Assembly: GCA_028692275.1 (NCBI GenBank)
Contig: JAQUXR010000014.1
Location: 1-50,455 of the forward strand
Direction: 5' to 3'
Length of the DNA stretch: 50,455 nucleotides
Source of the DNA: Frisingicoccus sp009929615
GTDB lineage: Bacteria; Bacillota; Clostridia; Lachnospirales; Lachnospiraceae
The notes beneath the pieces were generated by a model, which worked only from the letters and a program-made list of their open reading frames with translations, made no database searches and had not been told where the DNA came from. Shown here piece by piece: positions 23,229 to 31,614 of this stretch. The position numbers and the translations under genes were made by a program. Position 1 is the first letter of the stretch, and each line of letters starts with the position of its first letter.

Positions 23229-25211
23229 TTACAGTAATCCTCCAATAGAGAGGAAGAGTGGTGCGAATACAAGAGATACAATAGTCATCAATTTAATCAG
23301 GATGTTAATAGATGGACCTGAAGTATCTTTGAATGGATCACCAACTGTATCGCCGACAACAGCAGCTTTATGAGCTTCACTGCCTTTACCGCCATGAGCG
23401 CCGCCTTCGATATACTTCTTAGCATTATCCCATGCACCACCGGCATTGGACATGAAAATGGCCATAAGAACACCGGTAACAAGAGAACCAACAAGAAGAC
23501 CGCCGAGGGCTTCTGGTCCGAGGAGAACGCCAATGACAATCGGAACACCAACAGCCATGATACCCGGAACATACATTTCTTTTAATGCTGCAGAAGTGGA
23601 AATAGCAACACAAGTTGTATAATCCGGTTTGTCTGTACCTTTTAAGATACCAGGCATTTCACGGAACTGACGACGTACTTCTTCAATCATCTTATAAGCT
23701 GCTTTGGAAACGGATTCCATAGTCAGAGCTGAGAAGAGGAAAGTAAGCATACCACCGATAAATACACCGATAACAACACGAGCATTAAGAACATCAATGC
23801 TTGTCAGCTTAACTGCTTCTGCATAAGAAACGAAGAGAGCCAAAGCTGTTAAAGCAGCGGAACCGATAGCAAAACCTTTACCGATAGCAGCTGTTGTGTT
23901 ACCAACAGAGTCAAGTTTATCTGTGATATCACGAACGGATTCGTCTAAACCAGCCATCTCTGCAATACCACCGGCATTATCAGCGATTGGGCCATATGCA
24001 TCAACAGCAACAGTGATACCGGTTGTTGAAAGCATACCTACAGCAGCAAGTGCGATACCGTAGAGACCAACGAGTTCGAAGGAAATGAAGATACCAACAC
24101 AAATCAATAAGATAGGTACAACTGTAGATACCATACCAACAGCAAGACCGCTGATAATAGTAGTAGCAGCACCTGTTTCAGACTGCTGTGCAATCTTCTT
24201 AACAGAACCGTAAGCGTCGGAAGTATAAACTTCTGTAACAGCACCGATTAATGTACCTACAAGCAGACCTGCAATAACTGCAAAAGATGCATTAAAGCTT
24301 CCGAAAAGGTAGTTACTTAAGAGAACAGCTACAACAATAACGAGAGCCGTCGCAACGTATTCACCGCGTTTCAGAGCTTTATGAGGGTCTGAATTGTTTC
24401 CTGCTTTGACGATGAAGATACCGATGATAGCGGCAATGATACCGGCAGCAGCCAGGAACAATGGGAAAAGAACACCAGATGTCTGATAGTAAGTAAGACC
24501 AAGAGTCAATGCTGAGATAATAGAACCAACATAGGACTCGAAAAGGTCAGCACCCATACCAGCAACGTCACCAACGTTATCACCAACGTTATCAGCAATA
24601 ACGGCAGGGTTACGAGGGTCATCTTCTGGGATACCGGCTTCAACTTTACCAACAAGGTCAGCACCAACGTCAGCAGCTTTGGTATAAATACCACCACCAA
24701 CACGGGCAAACAGAGCGATAGATGAAGCACCTAAGCTGAAACCAAAAAGGATTTCAACATTTCCGGTAATGACATAAATAATACTTACGCCAAAAAGACC
24801 GAGACCAACTACGGCAAGACCCATAACACTACCGCCTGAGAAAGCAACGGATAATGCGGAATTCATACCGGAGGTCATAGCTGCGTTTGTTGTTCGACTA
24901 TTTGCTTTAGTTGCAGCACCCATTCCGAGGTAACCGGAAAGTGTTGAGAAAATACTGCCGACTAAGAAGCAGATGGCTGTCATCCAACTCTGGAGACCCA
25001 AACCAATGACAACAAACATTACAGCGACAAAAATCAGGAGCACTTTGTACTCTGACATAAGGAAAGCTCTTGCACCTTCCGCAATGGCTCCTGCGATTTC
25101 CTGCATCTTTTCATTACCAGGAGATTTTTTACCGATAGCTACAGAAGTAACAACGGCCATAATCAAACTGATAAGGGCGATGACAGGAACGATTATTAGG
25201 AAATTTTCCAT
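23229..25211 (-). CDS. hppA: Membrane-bound K+-dependent ion-pumping pyrophosphatase
   Basis: Polytopic enzyme (660 aa, about 16 helices) that couples pyrophosphate hydrolysis to H+ and/or Na+ export. Diagnostic loops are GGGIYTKAADVGADLVGKVE, DNVGDNVGDVAGMGADLFES and DAYGPIADNAGGIAEM. GNTTAAIGKG at 437-446 has Ala441 and Gly444. Family knowledge places Ala at this site in K+-dependent enzymes and Lys in K+-independent ones. Whether Na+ or H+ is pumped is not settled by reading. It is monocistronic, preceded by GGGGGAC and a candidate promoter at 25273-25301. Confidence 0.95.
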   Translation of the reverse strand: MENFLIIVPVIALISLIMAVVTSVAIGKKSPGNEKMQEIAGAIAEGARAFLMSEYKVLLIFVAVMFVVIGLGLQSWMTAICFLVGSIFSTLSGYLGMGAATKANSRTTNAAMTSGMNSALSVAFSGGSVMGLAVVGLGLFGVSIIYVITGNVEILFGFSLGASSIALFARVGGGIYTKAADVGADLVGKVEAGIPEDDPRNPAVIADNVGDNVGDVAGMGADLFESYVGSIISALTLGLTYYQTSGVLFPLFLAAAGIIAAIIGIFIVKAGNNSDPHKALKRGEYVATALVIVVAVLLSNYLFGSFNASFAVIAGLLVGTLIGAVTEVYTSDAYGSVKKIAQQSETGAATTIISGLAVGMVSTVVPILLICVGIFISFELVGLYGIALAAVGMLSTTGITVAVDAYGPIADNAGGIAEMAGLDESVRDITDKLDSVGNTTAAIGKGFAIGSAALTALALFVSYAEAVKLTSIDVLNARVVIGVFIGGMLTFLFSALTMESVSKAAYKMIEEVRRQFREMPGILKGTDKPDYTTCVAISTSAALKEMYVPGIMAVGVPIVIGVLLGPEALGGLLVGSLVTGVLMAIFMSNAGGAWDNAKKYIEGGAHGGKGSEAHKAAVVGDTVGDPFKDTSGPSINILIKLMTIVSLVFAPLFLSIGGLL

Positions 25212-25272
25212 AATCTTGTCCCCCTTATTAAAAAATATAAAATTTTATTTGCTCTCTAGAGCATCATACCCT

Positions 25273-25301
25273 AGCATAGCAGAAAATAAAAAAATATTCA
25301 A
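25273..25301 (-). promoter_or_regulatory. Candidate promoter for hppA
   Basis: On the minus strand TTGAAT (25301-25296) is followed after 17 bases by TATGCT (25278-25273), each four of six to consensus. The resulting leader would be about 55 bases. Confidence 0.35.
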
Positions 25302-25392
25302 GAATTTTAATTAAGTATTGAAAAAAGTACGAATAAAATAATAGTAGAAAAAAAGCATATTTTATGGTAGATTATTTATGAGGTGTTTAATT

Positions 25393-26106
25393 ATGAAAAA
25401 CATGAAACGTATATTATTAAAATTGAGCGGTGAAGCTCTTTCAGGAGATAAGGGATTTGGCTTTGATGAAGCTACATGCCTTGAAGTTGGACAGCAGGTT
25501 AAAGAGATTACCGATAAAGGAACTGAGGTAGCCATTGTTATTGGTGGTGGTAATTTCTGGCGGGGACGTAACAGCAGCAAGATTATTGAGAGAACTAAGT
25601 CAGATCAGATAGGAATGCTGGGAACAGTTATGAATTGCATCTATGTATCTGAGATTTTCAGAACCCAGGGAATGGATACAGAGGTATTTACACCATTTAC
25701 ATGTGGTGCATTTACAACACTTTTTTCTAAGGATGCTGCGATGAAAGCACTTTCTGAAGGAAAGGTTGTCTTTTTTGCCGGTGGTACAGGACATCCTTAT
25801 TTTTCAACAGATACAGGAACAACTTTACGGGCTGTTGAGATTGAAGCAGATGCGATTCTTCTTGCGAAGGCTGTAGATGGTGTTTACGATAAAGACCCGA
25901 AGGTTTATCCGGATGCGGTCCGTTATGATGAAATCAGCATTCAGAAAGTTGTTGATGAACGGCTGCAGGTAGTGGATTTGACGGCGACGATTATGTGCCT
26001 TGAGAATAAGATGCCTATGGTTGTCTTTGGACTGAATGAGAAAAACAGTATTGTAGAAACTTTATATGGTGAATTTAACGGCACCTATGTGACTGTTGAT
26101 GAATGA
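25393..26106 (+). CDS. pyrH: UMP kinase
   Basis: Hexameric bacterial UMP kinase of the amino-acid kinase fold. It has the KLSGEAL lysine motif near residue 10, VIGGGNFWRGR (about 52-62), VFFAGGTGHPYFSTDT (about 126-141), and a DGVYDKDPK loop. The ATG at 25393 (237 aa) is preferred over 25378 because AGGTG at 25381-25385 gives correct spacing. rpsB and tsf, which usually precede pyrH, are absent here. frr follows after 25 bases. Confidence 0.94.
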   Translation: MKNMKRILLKLSGEALSGDKGFGFDEATCLEVGQQVKEITDKGTEVAIVIGGGNFWRGRNSSKIIERTKSDQIGMLGTVMNCIYVSEIFRTQGMDTEVFTPFTCGAFTTLFSKDAAMKALSEGKVVFFAGGTGHPYFSTDTGTTLRAVEIEADAILLAKAVDGVYDKDPKVYPDAVRYDEISIQKVVDERLQVVDLTATIMCLENKMPMVVFGLNEKNSIVETLYGEFNGTYVTVDE

Positions 26107-26131
26107 TAGAATAATTGGAGGATTATAAGTT

Positions 26132-26686
26132 ATGGACGAAAGAATTCAAGCTTACGAAGCAAAGATGCAGAAAACATTGGAGAACCTGGACAGAGAGTAT
26201 ATTTCTATTCGTGCTGGCCGTGCCAATCCACATGTATTGGATAAAATAGTTGTTGATTATTATGGAACACCTACACCGATTCAGCAGGTGGGTAATATTA
26301 CCGTTCCGGAAGCAAGAATTATTTTAATTCAGCCATGGGAATCCAGCCTGATTAAAGTTATTGAAAAAGAAATCATGGCTTCGGATATTGGTATTACTCC
26401 GAATAATGATGGTAAGGCGATTCGTCTTGTATTCCCTGAATTGACAGAGGAACGTCGTAAAGACCTTGCTAAAGATGTAAAGAAAAAAGGCGAAGCTGCT
26501 AAGGTTGCAGTACGTAATATTCGTCGTGATGCCAATGATGCTTTGAAGAAATGGAGTAAGGCTAAAGAAATTTCCGAAGATGAAGCAGATGGTTTAGAGC
26601 AGGATATTCAGAAGATGACAGATAAGTTTATCGCTGAAGTGGATAAAGCTATCGAAGCAAAAACAAAAGAGATTCTTACAGTTTAA
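26132..26686 (+). CDS. frr: Ribosome recycling factor
   Basis: A 184-residue RRF that, with EF-G, splits the post-termination ribosome. Typical features are IRAGRANPHVLDKI (about 27-40), VDYYGTPTPIQQVGNI (about 42-57), and the hinge and helix KRRDxxK-like region VRNIRRDANDALKK. It is preceded by TTGGAGGAT. The order pyrH-frr-uppS-cdsA-dxr is the common Firmicutes one. Confidence 0.96.
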   Translation: MDERIQAYEAKMQKTLENLDREYISIRAGRANPHVLDKIVVDYYGTPTPIQQVGNITVPEARIILIQPWESSLIKVIEKEIMASDIGITPNNDGKAIRLVFPELTEERRKDLAKDVKKKGEAAKVAVRNIRRDANDALKKWSKAKEISEDEADGLEQDIQKMTDKFIAEVDKAIEAKTKEILTV

Positions 26687-26716
26687 AATCTGAAGATTCA
26701 GAAAGTATATTAGAGG

Positions 26717-26744
26717 GAGGTTGTCGGATGCGGCAGCCTCTTTA
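26717..26744 (+). terminator. Weak hairpin between frr and uppS
   Basis: A ten-pair stem (26717-26726 with 26731-26740, two G-U pairs) with a GATG loop is followed by TTTAT. The T-tract is poor, so it may only attenuate, or protect the upstream mRNA, rather than end transcription before uppS. Confidence 0.4.
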
Positions 26745-26767
26745 TGTCTTGTGCTAAGGAGAGTTAA

Positions 26768-27493
26768 ATGCAAAGAGAAATAGATGGAGAACTTTTAGAA
26801 GTTCCAGAACACGTAGCGATTATTCTGGATGGTAACGGCCGCTGGGCGAAGAAACGTATGATGCCAAGGAATTACGGTCATGCCCAGGGAAGTAAAACCG
26901 TTGAAAAGATTTGCGAAGACGCGTGGAATCTGGGAATCAAATATTTAACAGTTTATGCCTTTTCTACAGAAAACTGGAAAAGACCTAAGAATGAAGTGGA
27001 TGCTCTGATGAAATTGCTGCGTTCTTATTTAAAAGACTGTATTAAACGTACATCTAAAAACAACATGAGAGTTCGCGTTATCGGTGATAAGACGATGCTC
27101 AGTGACGATATCCGCCAGGCGATTGAAGAACTGGAGATAGTTTCAGCAGTGAACACTGGACTGAATTTTACGATTGCGATTAATTATGGCAGCAGGGATG
27201 AGATGCGTCGTGCCATGGTTTCCATGGCAAAGGATGTCGAGGCTGGCAAGGTCCGGTCAGAAGATATTACAGAAGAAGTTTTTGCCGGATATCTGGATAC
27301 TCAGGATATTCCTGACCCGGATTTGCTGATTCGCACCAGTGGCGAACAGAGAGTTTCTAATTTTCTGCTTTGGCAGCTGGCTTATACAGAATTTTTATTT
27401 ATGGATGTTCTTTGGCCGGATTTCAACAGGAATGAATTAGTCCGTGCCATACGTCAATATAATGGAAGAGAACGTCGTTTCGGCGGCATTTAG
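26768..27493 (+). CDS. uppS: Undecaprenyl diphosphate synthase (isoprenyl transferase)
   Basis: cis-Prenyltransferase making the C55 carrier for cell-wall synthesis. The catalytic Asp is D21 in IILDGNGRWAKKR. TVYAFSTENWKRP (about 62-74) and LLIRTSGEQRVSNFLLWQ (about 182-199) are family signatures. 241 residues, preceded by AAGGAGAG. It uses IPP from the MEP enzymes encoded in the same window. Confidence 0.95.
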   Translation: MQREIDGELLEVPEHVAIILDGNGRWAKKRMMPRNYGHAQGSKTVEKICEDAWNLGIKYLTVYAFSTENWKRPKNEVDALMKLLRSYLKDCIKRTSKNNMRVRVIGDKTMLSDDIRQAIEELEIVSAVNTGLNFTIAINYGSRDEMRRAMVSMAKDVEAGKVRSEDITEEVFAGYLDTQDIPDPDLLIRTSGEQRVSNFLLWQLAYTEFLFMDVLWPDFNRNELVRAIRQYNGRERRFGGI

Positions 27494-27505
27494 GGAGGAA
27501 GACAT

Positions 27506-28327
27506 ATGTTCTGGACGCGATTGGCCAGTGGTATTGTACTTGTTGTTATAGCAGTTGTCACCATCATTGCCGGTGGCAATATTTGGTTTGCCCTTGTGTC
27601 TGCACTGGCGTTGATTGGCTTATATGAACTATATAAGGCCATGAATATTGAAAAAACACTTCTTGGCTATGCTGGCTATGCTATGACAGTTCTTTATTGT
27701 GGGATGCTCCATCAGCGGGTAAGCAGTGCCACGGGAATGGCTGTTGTTCTTGGACTTCTGGTGATGTGCAGTATCTATGTATTCACCTTTCCAAAGTTTA
27801 AAGCGAATCAGGCAGCCTTTGCTGTTTTTGGTTTTACTTATGTGCCGATACTGATGCTGCATTTATATCAGATACGGGAACTTTCAGATGGGCTTTTTAT
27901 TATTCCACTGGTATTTTTAAGTGCCTGGGGAAATGACACCTGTGCCTATTGTGTTGGAATGCTTATAGGAAAGCATAAGATGGCACCAAAGCTGAGTCCG
28001 AAGAAAAGTATAGAAGGCCTTTTTGGCGGTATAATCGGTGCAGCTTTACTGGGTATTCTCTATGGGGTCCTATGTGGCAGGCATCTGCCAACCCTTGACA
28101 ATGCCATCCTGGCTTGCGGAATCATCTGTGGTCTCGGTGCGGTTATTGCGGTTGTTGGAGATTTGACGGCATCTGCTTTTAAAAGAGATACGGGGATTAA
28201 GGATTATGGCAAATTAATTCCGGGACATGGCGGTGTGATGGACCGGTTTGATAGTATTTTGTTTACAGCACCGGTTGTTTATTTTCTGGCAGTATATTTT
28301 GGCGCCGGAGTTATGGGTGTATTTTAA
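27506..28327 (+). CDS. cdsA: Phosphatidate cytidylyltransferase
   Basis: Membrane enzyme forming CDP-diacylglycerol, the branch point of phospholipid synthesis. It has 273 residues with about eight hydrophobic segments. The C-terminal signature GDLTASAFKRDTGIKDYGKL followed by PGHGGVMDRFDS (about 215-252) is the CDS family motif. It starts 12 bases after uppS with GGGAGGAAG. dxr follows after 16 bases. Confidence 0.94.
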   Translation: MFWTRLASGIVLVVIAVVTIIAGGNIWFALVSALALIGLYELYKAMNIEKTLLGYAGYAMTVLYCGMLHQRVSSATGMAVVLGLLVMCSIYVFTFPKFKANQAAFAVFGFTYVPILMLHLYQIRELSDGLFIIPLVFLSAWGNDTCAYCVGMLIGKHKMAPKLSPKKSIEGLFGGIIGAALLGILYGVLCGRHLPTLDNAILACGIICGLGAVIAVVGDLTASAFKRDTGIKDYGKLIPGHGGVMDRFDSILFTAPVVYFLAVYFGAGVMGVF

Positions 28328-28343
28328 AGCGAGGTAATGAAAT

Positions 28344-29489
28344 ATGAAGAATATAGCACTTTTAGGGTCAACCGGTTCTATAGGAACACAGACACTGGAT
28401 GTAGTGCGTCATTATAAAGAAGAATTTAGAGTTACAGCCATGGCGGCAGGGACGAATATTGATAAGCTGGAAGAGCAGATTCGAGAATTCAGGCCCTTGC
28501 TTGCAGCGGTTTATTCCGAAGAAAAAGCCTTAGAACTCAGGCAGAGAGTTAAAGATTTAAATATCAAAGTTCTGGCAGGTATGGATGGCCTTATGGCAGT
28601 GGCAACGGAGGTGTCGGCAGATATCGTATTGACCGCAGTTGTGGGAATGATTGGTATACGTCCAACGATTGCTGCTATTGAAGCAGGAAAGGACATTGCT
28701 CTTGCAAATAAGGAAACCCTTGTTACAGCAGGTCATCTGATTATGCCCCTGGCTGCAGCAAAGGGCGTGAAGATTCTGCCGGTGGACAGTGAACACTCAG
28801 CTATTTTTCAGTCTATGCAGGGGGAGAAAAGAAGTCAGGTTCATAAAATACTCTTGACGGCTTCCGGCGGACCTTTCAGAGGCAGAAATCTGGAGGAACT
28901 TAAGTCTGTTCAGGTTGAGGACGCTCTTAAACATCCGAACTGGGTTATGGGGCGGAAAATAACCATAGACTCCGCAACGATGGTTAATAAAGGGTTGGAA
29001 GTTATCGAAGCCCGGTGGCTTTTTGATGTAGACCTGGATAAGATTCAGGTAGTTGTCCATCCGGAGAGTGTCATTCATTCTATGGTAGAGTATGAGGATT
29101 CGGCGGTTATTGGGCAGCTGGGAACTCCGGATATGCGTCTGCCTATTCAATATGCACTTTTTTATCCGGATAGAAAACCTTTGCATGGTGAATGGCTGGA
29201 TTTGTTCAAATTAAATACCCTTCATTTTGAAGCTCCGGATTTAGAGGTCTTCAAGGGGCTGAATCTGGCCTATGAAGCTTTAAAAACGGGAGGCTCTATG
29301 CCAACTGTATTTAATGCTGCAAATGAGCGGGCAGTTGCTAAATTTTTAGACCGGAAAATCGGTTTTCTGGATATAGCAGAAATTATCGGGGAGGCTATGA
29401 AAAAACACACTGCAATAGAATCTCCAAATCTGGAAGAAATTCTCGATGTGGAGGAGGCAACCTACGAATTTATAGAAAGCAGGTGGTAA
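28344..29489 (+). CDS. dxr: 1-deoxy-D-xylulose-5-phosphate reductoisomerase
   Basis: NADPH-dependent second enzyme of the MEP pathway, target of fosmidomycin. The NADPH loop GSTGSIG is at residues 8-14. ANKETLVTAG, PVDSEHSAIFQ (metal-binding Asp/Glu), TASGGPF, and HPNWVMGRKITIDSATMVNKG are all present. 381 residues, full length. rseP starts one base after its stop. Confidence 0.96.
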   Translation: MKNIALLGSTGSIGTQTLDVVRHYKEEFRVTAMAAGTNIDKLEEQIREFRPLLAAVYSEEKALELRQRVKDLNIKVLAGMDGLMAVATEVSADIVLTAVVGMIGIRPTIAAIEAGKDIALANKETLVTAGHLIMPLAAAKGVKILPVDSEHSAIFQSMQGEKRSQVHKILLTASGGPFRGRNLEELKSVQVEDALKHPNWVMGRKITIDSATMVNKGLEVIEARWLFDVDLDKIQVVVHPESVIHSMVEYEDSAVIGQLGTPDMRLPIQYALFYPDRKPLHGEWLDLFKLNTLHFEAPDLEVFKGLNLAYEALKTGGSMPTVFNAANERAVAKFLDRKIGFLDIAEIIGEAMKKHTAIESPNLEEILDVEEATYEFIESRW

Positions 29490-29490
29490 C

Positions 29491-30519
29491 TTGGGAATTA
29501 TCATAGCTATAATTGTTTTTAGTATTGTTATATTATTTCATGAACTGGGACATTTTCTTTTGGCAAAAAAGAACGGTGTCGGTGTTACAGAGTTTGCTCT
29601 GGGAATGGGACCTACACTTTTCAGCTTTAAGCGGGGAGAGACTGTATATGCGTTAAAAGCCCTGCCATTAGGCGGTTCCTGTGCCATGATTGGTGAAGAT
29701 ACAGATGAAGTTGGAGAAAAGTCTTTTAATTCAAAAAGACCATGGCAGCGTTTTGCAGTAATAGCAGCAGGACCGATTTTTAATTTTATTATGGCATTTA
29801 TTTTTTCTATTTTACTTGTCACAATCATTGGCTACGATGCACCGGTCGTTTACGAAGTAAGCGAAGGCGGACCGGCCGCAGAAGCAGGAATACAGGCAGG
29901 CGATATGATTAAAGAAGTAAATGGTAAAAAGGTTCATATGTACAAAGAATTCCGGACGGAGAGTCTGATGAACACTTCCGGTAAGACGATGGAAATTCTT
30001 CTTGACAGAGATGGTCAGGAAATCACAGTGAATGTAACACCGACCTTGGGAGAGGACGGCTATTATCATATATTGCTCTATGGTGGCGAATATCAGAAAA
30101 CAGGCGTCATAGATACTTTGAAGTACGGCGTTCTGGAAGTGAGATATTGGATTACAACCACAGTGAAAAGTCTTGGGAAACTTATAACAGGTCAGGTGTC
30201 ACCAAAAGAACTTTCGGGTCCGGTGGGTATTGTTAATATGATGGATGATACTTACAATCAGGCGGTAAGATATGGCTGGATGGATGTTTTTCTGAACATG
30301 TTGAATTTCTGCATACTGCTCAGTGCCAATCTGGGAGTTATGAATCTGCTTCCGATTCCTGCACTGGATGGAGGAAGATTATTCTTTATCCTTATTGAAC
30401 TTGTACGTGGAAAACCTGTTCCACCGGAAAAAGAAGGCTGGGTTCACACGGTTGGTTTTGGCCTTCTTATGGTGCTTATGGTCTTTATTCTTTATAATGA
30501 TATACAAAAATTGATATAA
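29491..30519 (+). CDS. rseP: Site-2 intramembrane metalloprotease RseP
   Basis: S2P zinc protease (342 aa) cutting membrane-embedded substrates such as anti-sigma factors. The zinc motif HELGH is at 17-21 in the first membrane helix. A single PDZ domain (about 105-185, SEGGPAAEAGIQAGDMIKEV) follows, and the third zinc ligand is in NLLPIPALDGGRLFF. The TTG start is set by AGGTGG at 29481-29486. The dxr-rseP-ispG order, without proS, is a clostridial arrangement. Confidence 0.94.
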   Translation: MGIIIAIIVFSIVILFHELGHFLLAKKNGVGVTEFALGMGPTLFSFKRGETVYALKALPLGGSCAMIGEDTDEVGEKSFNSKRPWQRFAVIAAGPIFNFIMAFIFSILLVTIIGYDAPVVYEVSEGGPAAEAGIQAGDMIKEVNGKKVHMYKEFRTESLMNTSGKTMEILLDRDGQEITVNVTPTLGEDGYYHILLYGGEYQKTGVIDTLKYGVLEVRYWITTTVKSLGKLITGQVSPKELSGPVGIVNMMDDTYNQAVRYGWMDVFLNMLNFCILLSANLGVMNLLPIPALDGGRLFFILIELVRGKPVPPEKEGWVHTVGFGLLMVLMVFILYNDIQKLI

Positions 30520-30556
30520 TCTCTGGCGTAAACAGAGATAGAGAAGGGGTGTCTTT

Positions 30557-31612
30557 ATGCTTCGGGAGCAGACAAAAGTAATAACGATTGGTGATTGTCA
30601 TATAGGCGGTACTTATCCGATTGCTATACAGTCCATGTGTAATACAAAAACAGAAGATGTCAAAGGAACAGTAGCACAGATTTTAAAATTAGAAGAGGCG
30701 GGCTGCGATATTGTCAGAGTTGCCGTACCTACCATGGAGGCAGCCGAGGCCATTAAAGATATTAAAAAACAGATTCATATACCATTGGTGGGGGATATTC
30801 ATTTTGATTATCGTCTCGCTATTGAAGCAATGAAAAATGGCGTGGATAAAATACGTATTAATCCGGGAAATATCGGTGCTTCAGAACGGGTCAAAGCAGT
30901 AGTGGACCAGGCAAAAGCCTGTCATATTCCAATTCGTGTCGGTGTGAACAGCGGTTCTTTAGAAAAACATATTATCGAAAAATATGGTCATGTAACAGCT
31001 GAGGGGATTGTAGAGAGTGCACTGGATAAGGTGCATATGATAGAAGCTTTGGATTATGACCAGATGGTTATCAGCATTAAGTCCTCAGACGTTTTGATGT
31101 GTATTAAAGCTCATGAGCTTATTGCACCGCTGACAGAATATCCGCTTCATGTAGGTATTACAGAATCGGGAACATTAATTTCAGGTAATATTAAATCTTC
31201 AGTGGGTCTTGGAATTATGCTGCATGAAGGTATAGGAAATACCATCCGGGTTTCCTTGACAGGTGATCCTGTAGAAGAAATTAAATCCGCCAAATTAATT
31301 TTAAAAACCCTGGGGCTTAGAACAGGTGGCATTGAAGTTGTATCCTGTCCAACCTGTGGACGTACCCAGATTGATTTAATTGGATTGGCAAATCAGGTTG
31401 AAAATATGGTTCAGGGTTATGATTTGAATTTAAAGGTAGCGGTTATGGGCTGTGTGGTTAATGGACCGGGTGAAGCGAAAGAAGCAGACCTGGGGATTGC
31501 CGGTGGTAAAGGCGAAGGACTGCTTATAAAAAAAGGTGAAATTATTAAAAAAGTGCCTGAGAGTGAACTTCTGGGCACATTAAAAGATGCATTAGATAAT
31601 TGGAGTGAATAA
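30557..31612 (+). CDS. ispG: 4-hydroxy-3-methylbut-2-enyl-diphosphate synthase (IspG/GcpE)
   Basis: [4Fe-4S] enzyme of the sixth MEP step. Cluster ligands are expected at C264 and C267 (CPTCGR) and C299 (MGCVVNGPGEAKEAD). The N-terminal TIM barrel contains VPTMEAAEAI and GDIHFDYRLA. 351 residues, without the central insertion of plant-type enzymes. It is preceded by AGAAGGGGTG and followed by polC after two bases. Confidence 0.96.
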   Translation: MLREQTKVITIGDCHIGGTYPIAIQSMCNTKTEDVKGTVAQILKLEEAGCDIVRVAVPTMEAAEAIKDIKKQIHIPLVGDIHFDYRLAIEAMKNGVDKIRINPGNIGASERVKAVVDQAKACHIPIRVGVNSGSLEKHIIEKYGHVTAEGIVESALDKVHMIEALDYDQMVISIKSSDVLMCIKAHELIAPLTEYPLHVGITESGTLISGNIKSSVGLGIMLHEGIGNTIRVSLTGDPVEEIKSAKLILKTLGLRTGGIEVVSCPTCGRTQIDLIGLANQVENMVQGYDLNLKVAVMGCVVNGPGEAKEADLGIAGGKGEGLLIKKGEIIKKVPESELLGTLKDALDNWSE

Positions 31613-31614
31613 AT

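Noticed and set aside
30520..30538. Small hairpin TCTCTG/CAGAGA between rseP and ispG
   Set aside because: Six base pairs without a T-run just before a ribosome site; likely chance.
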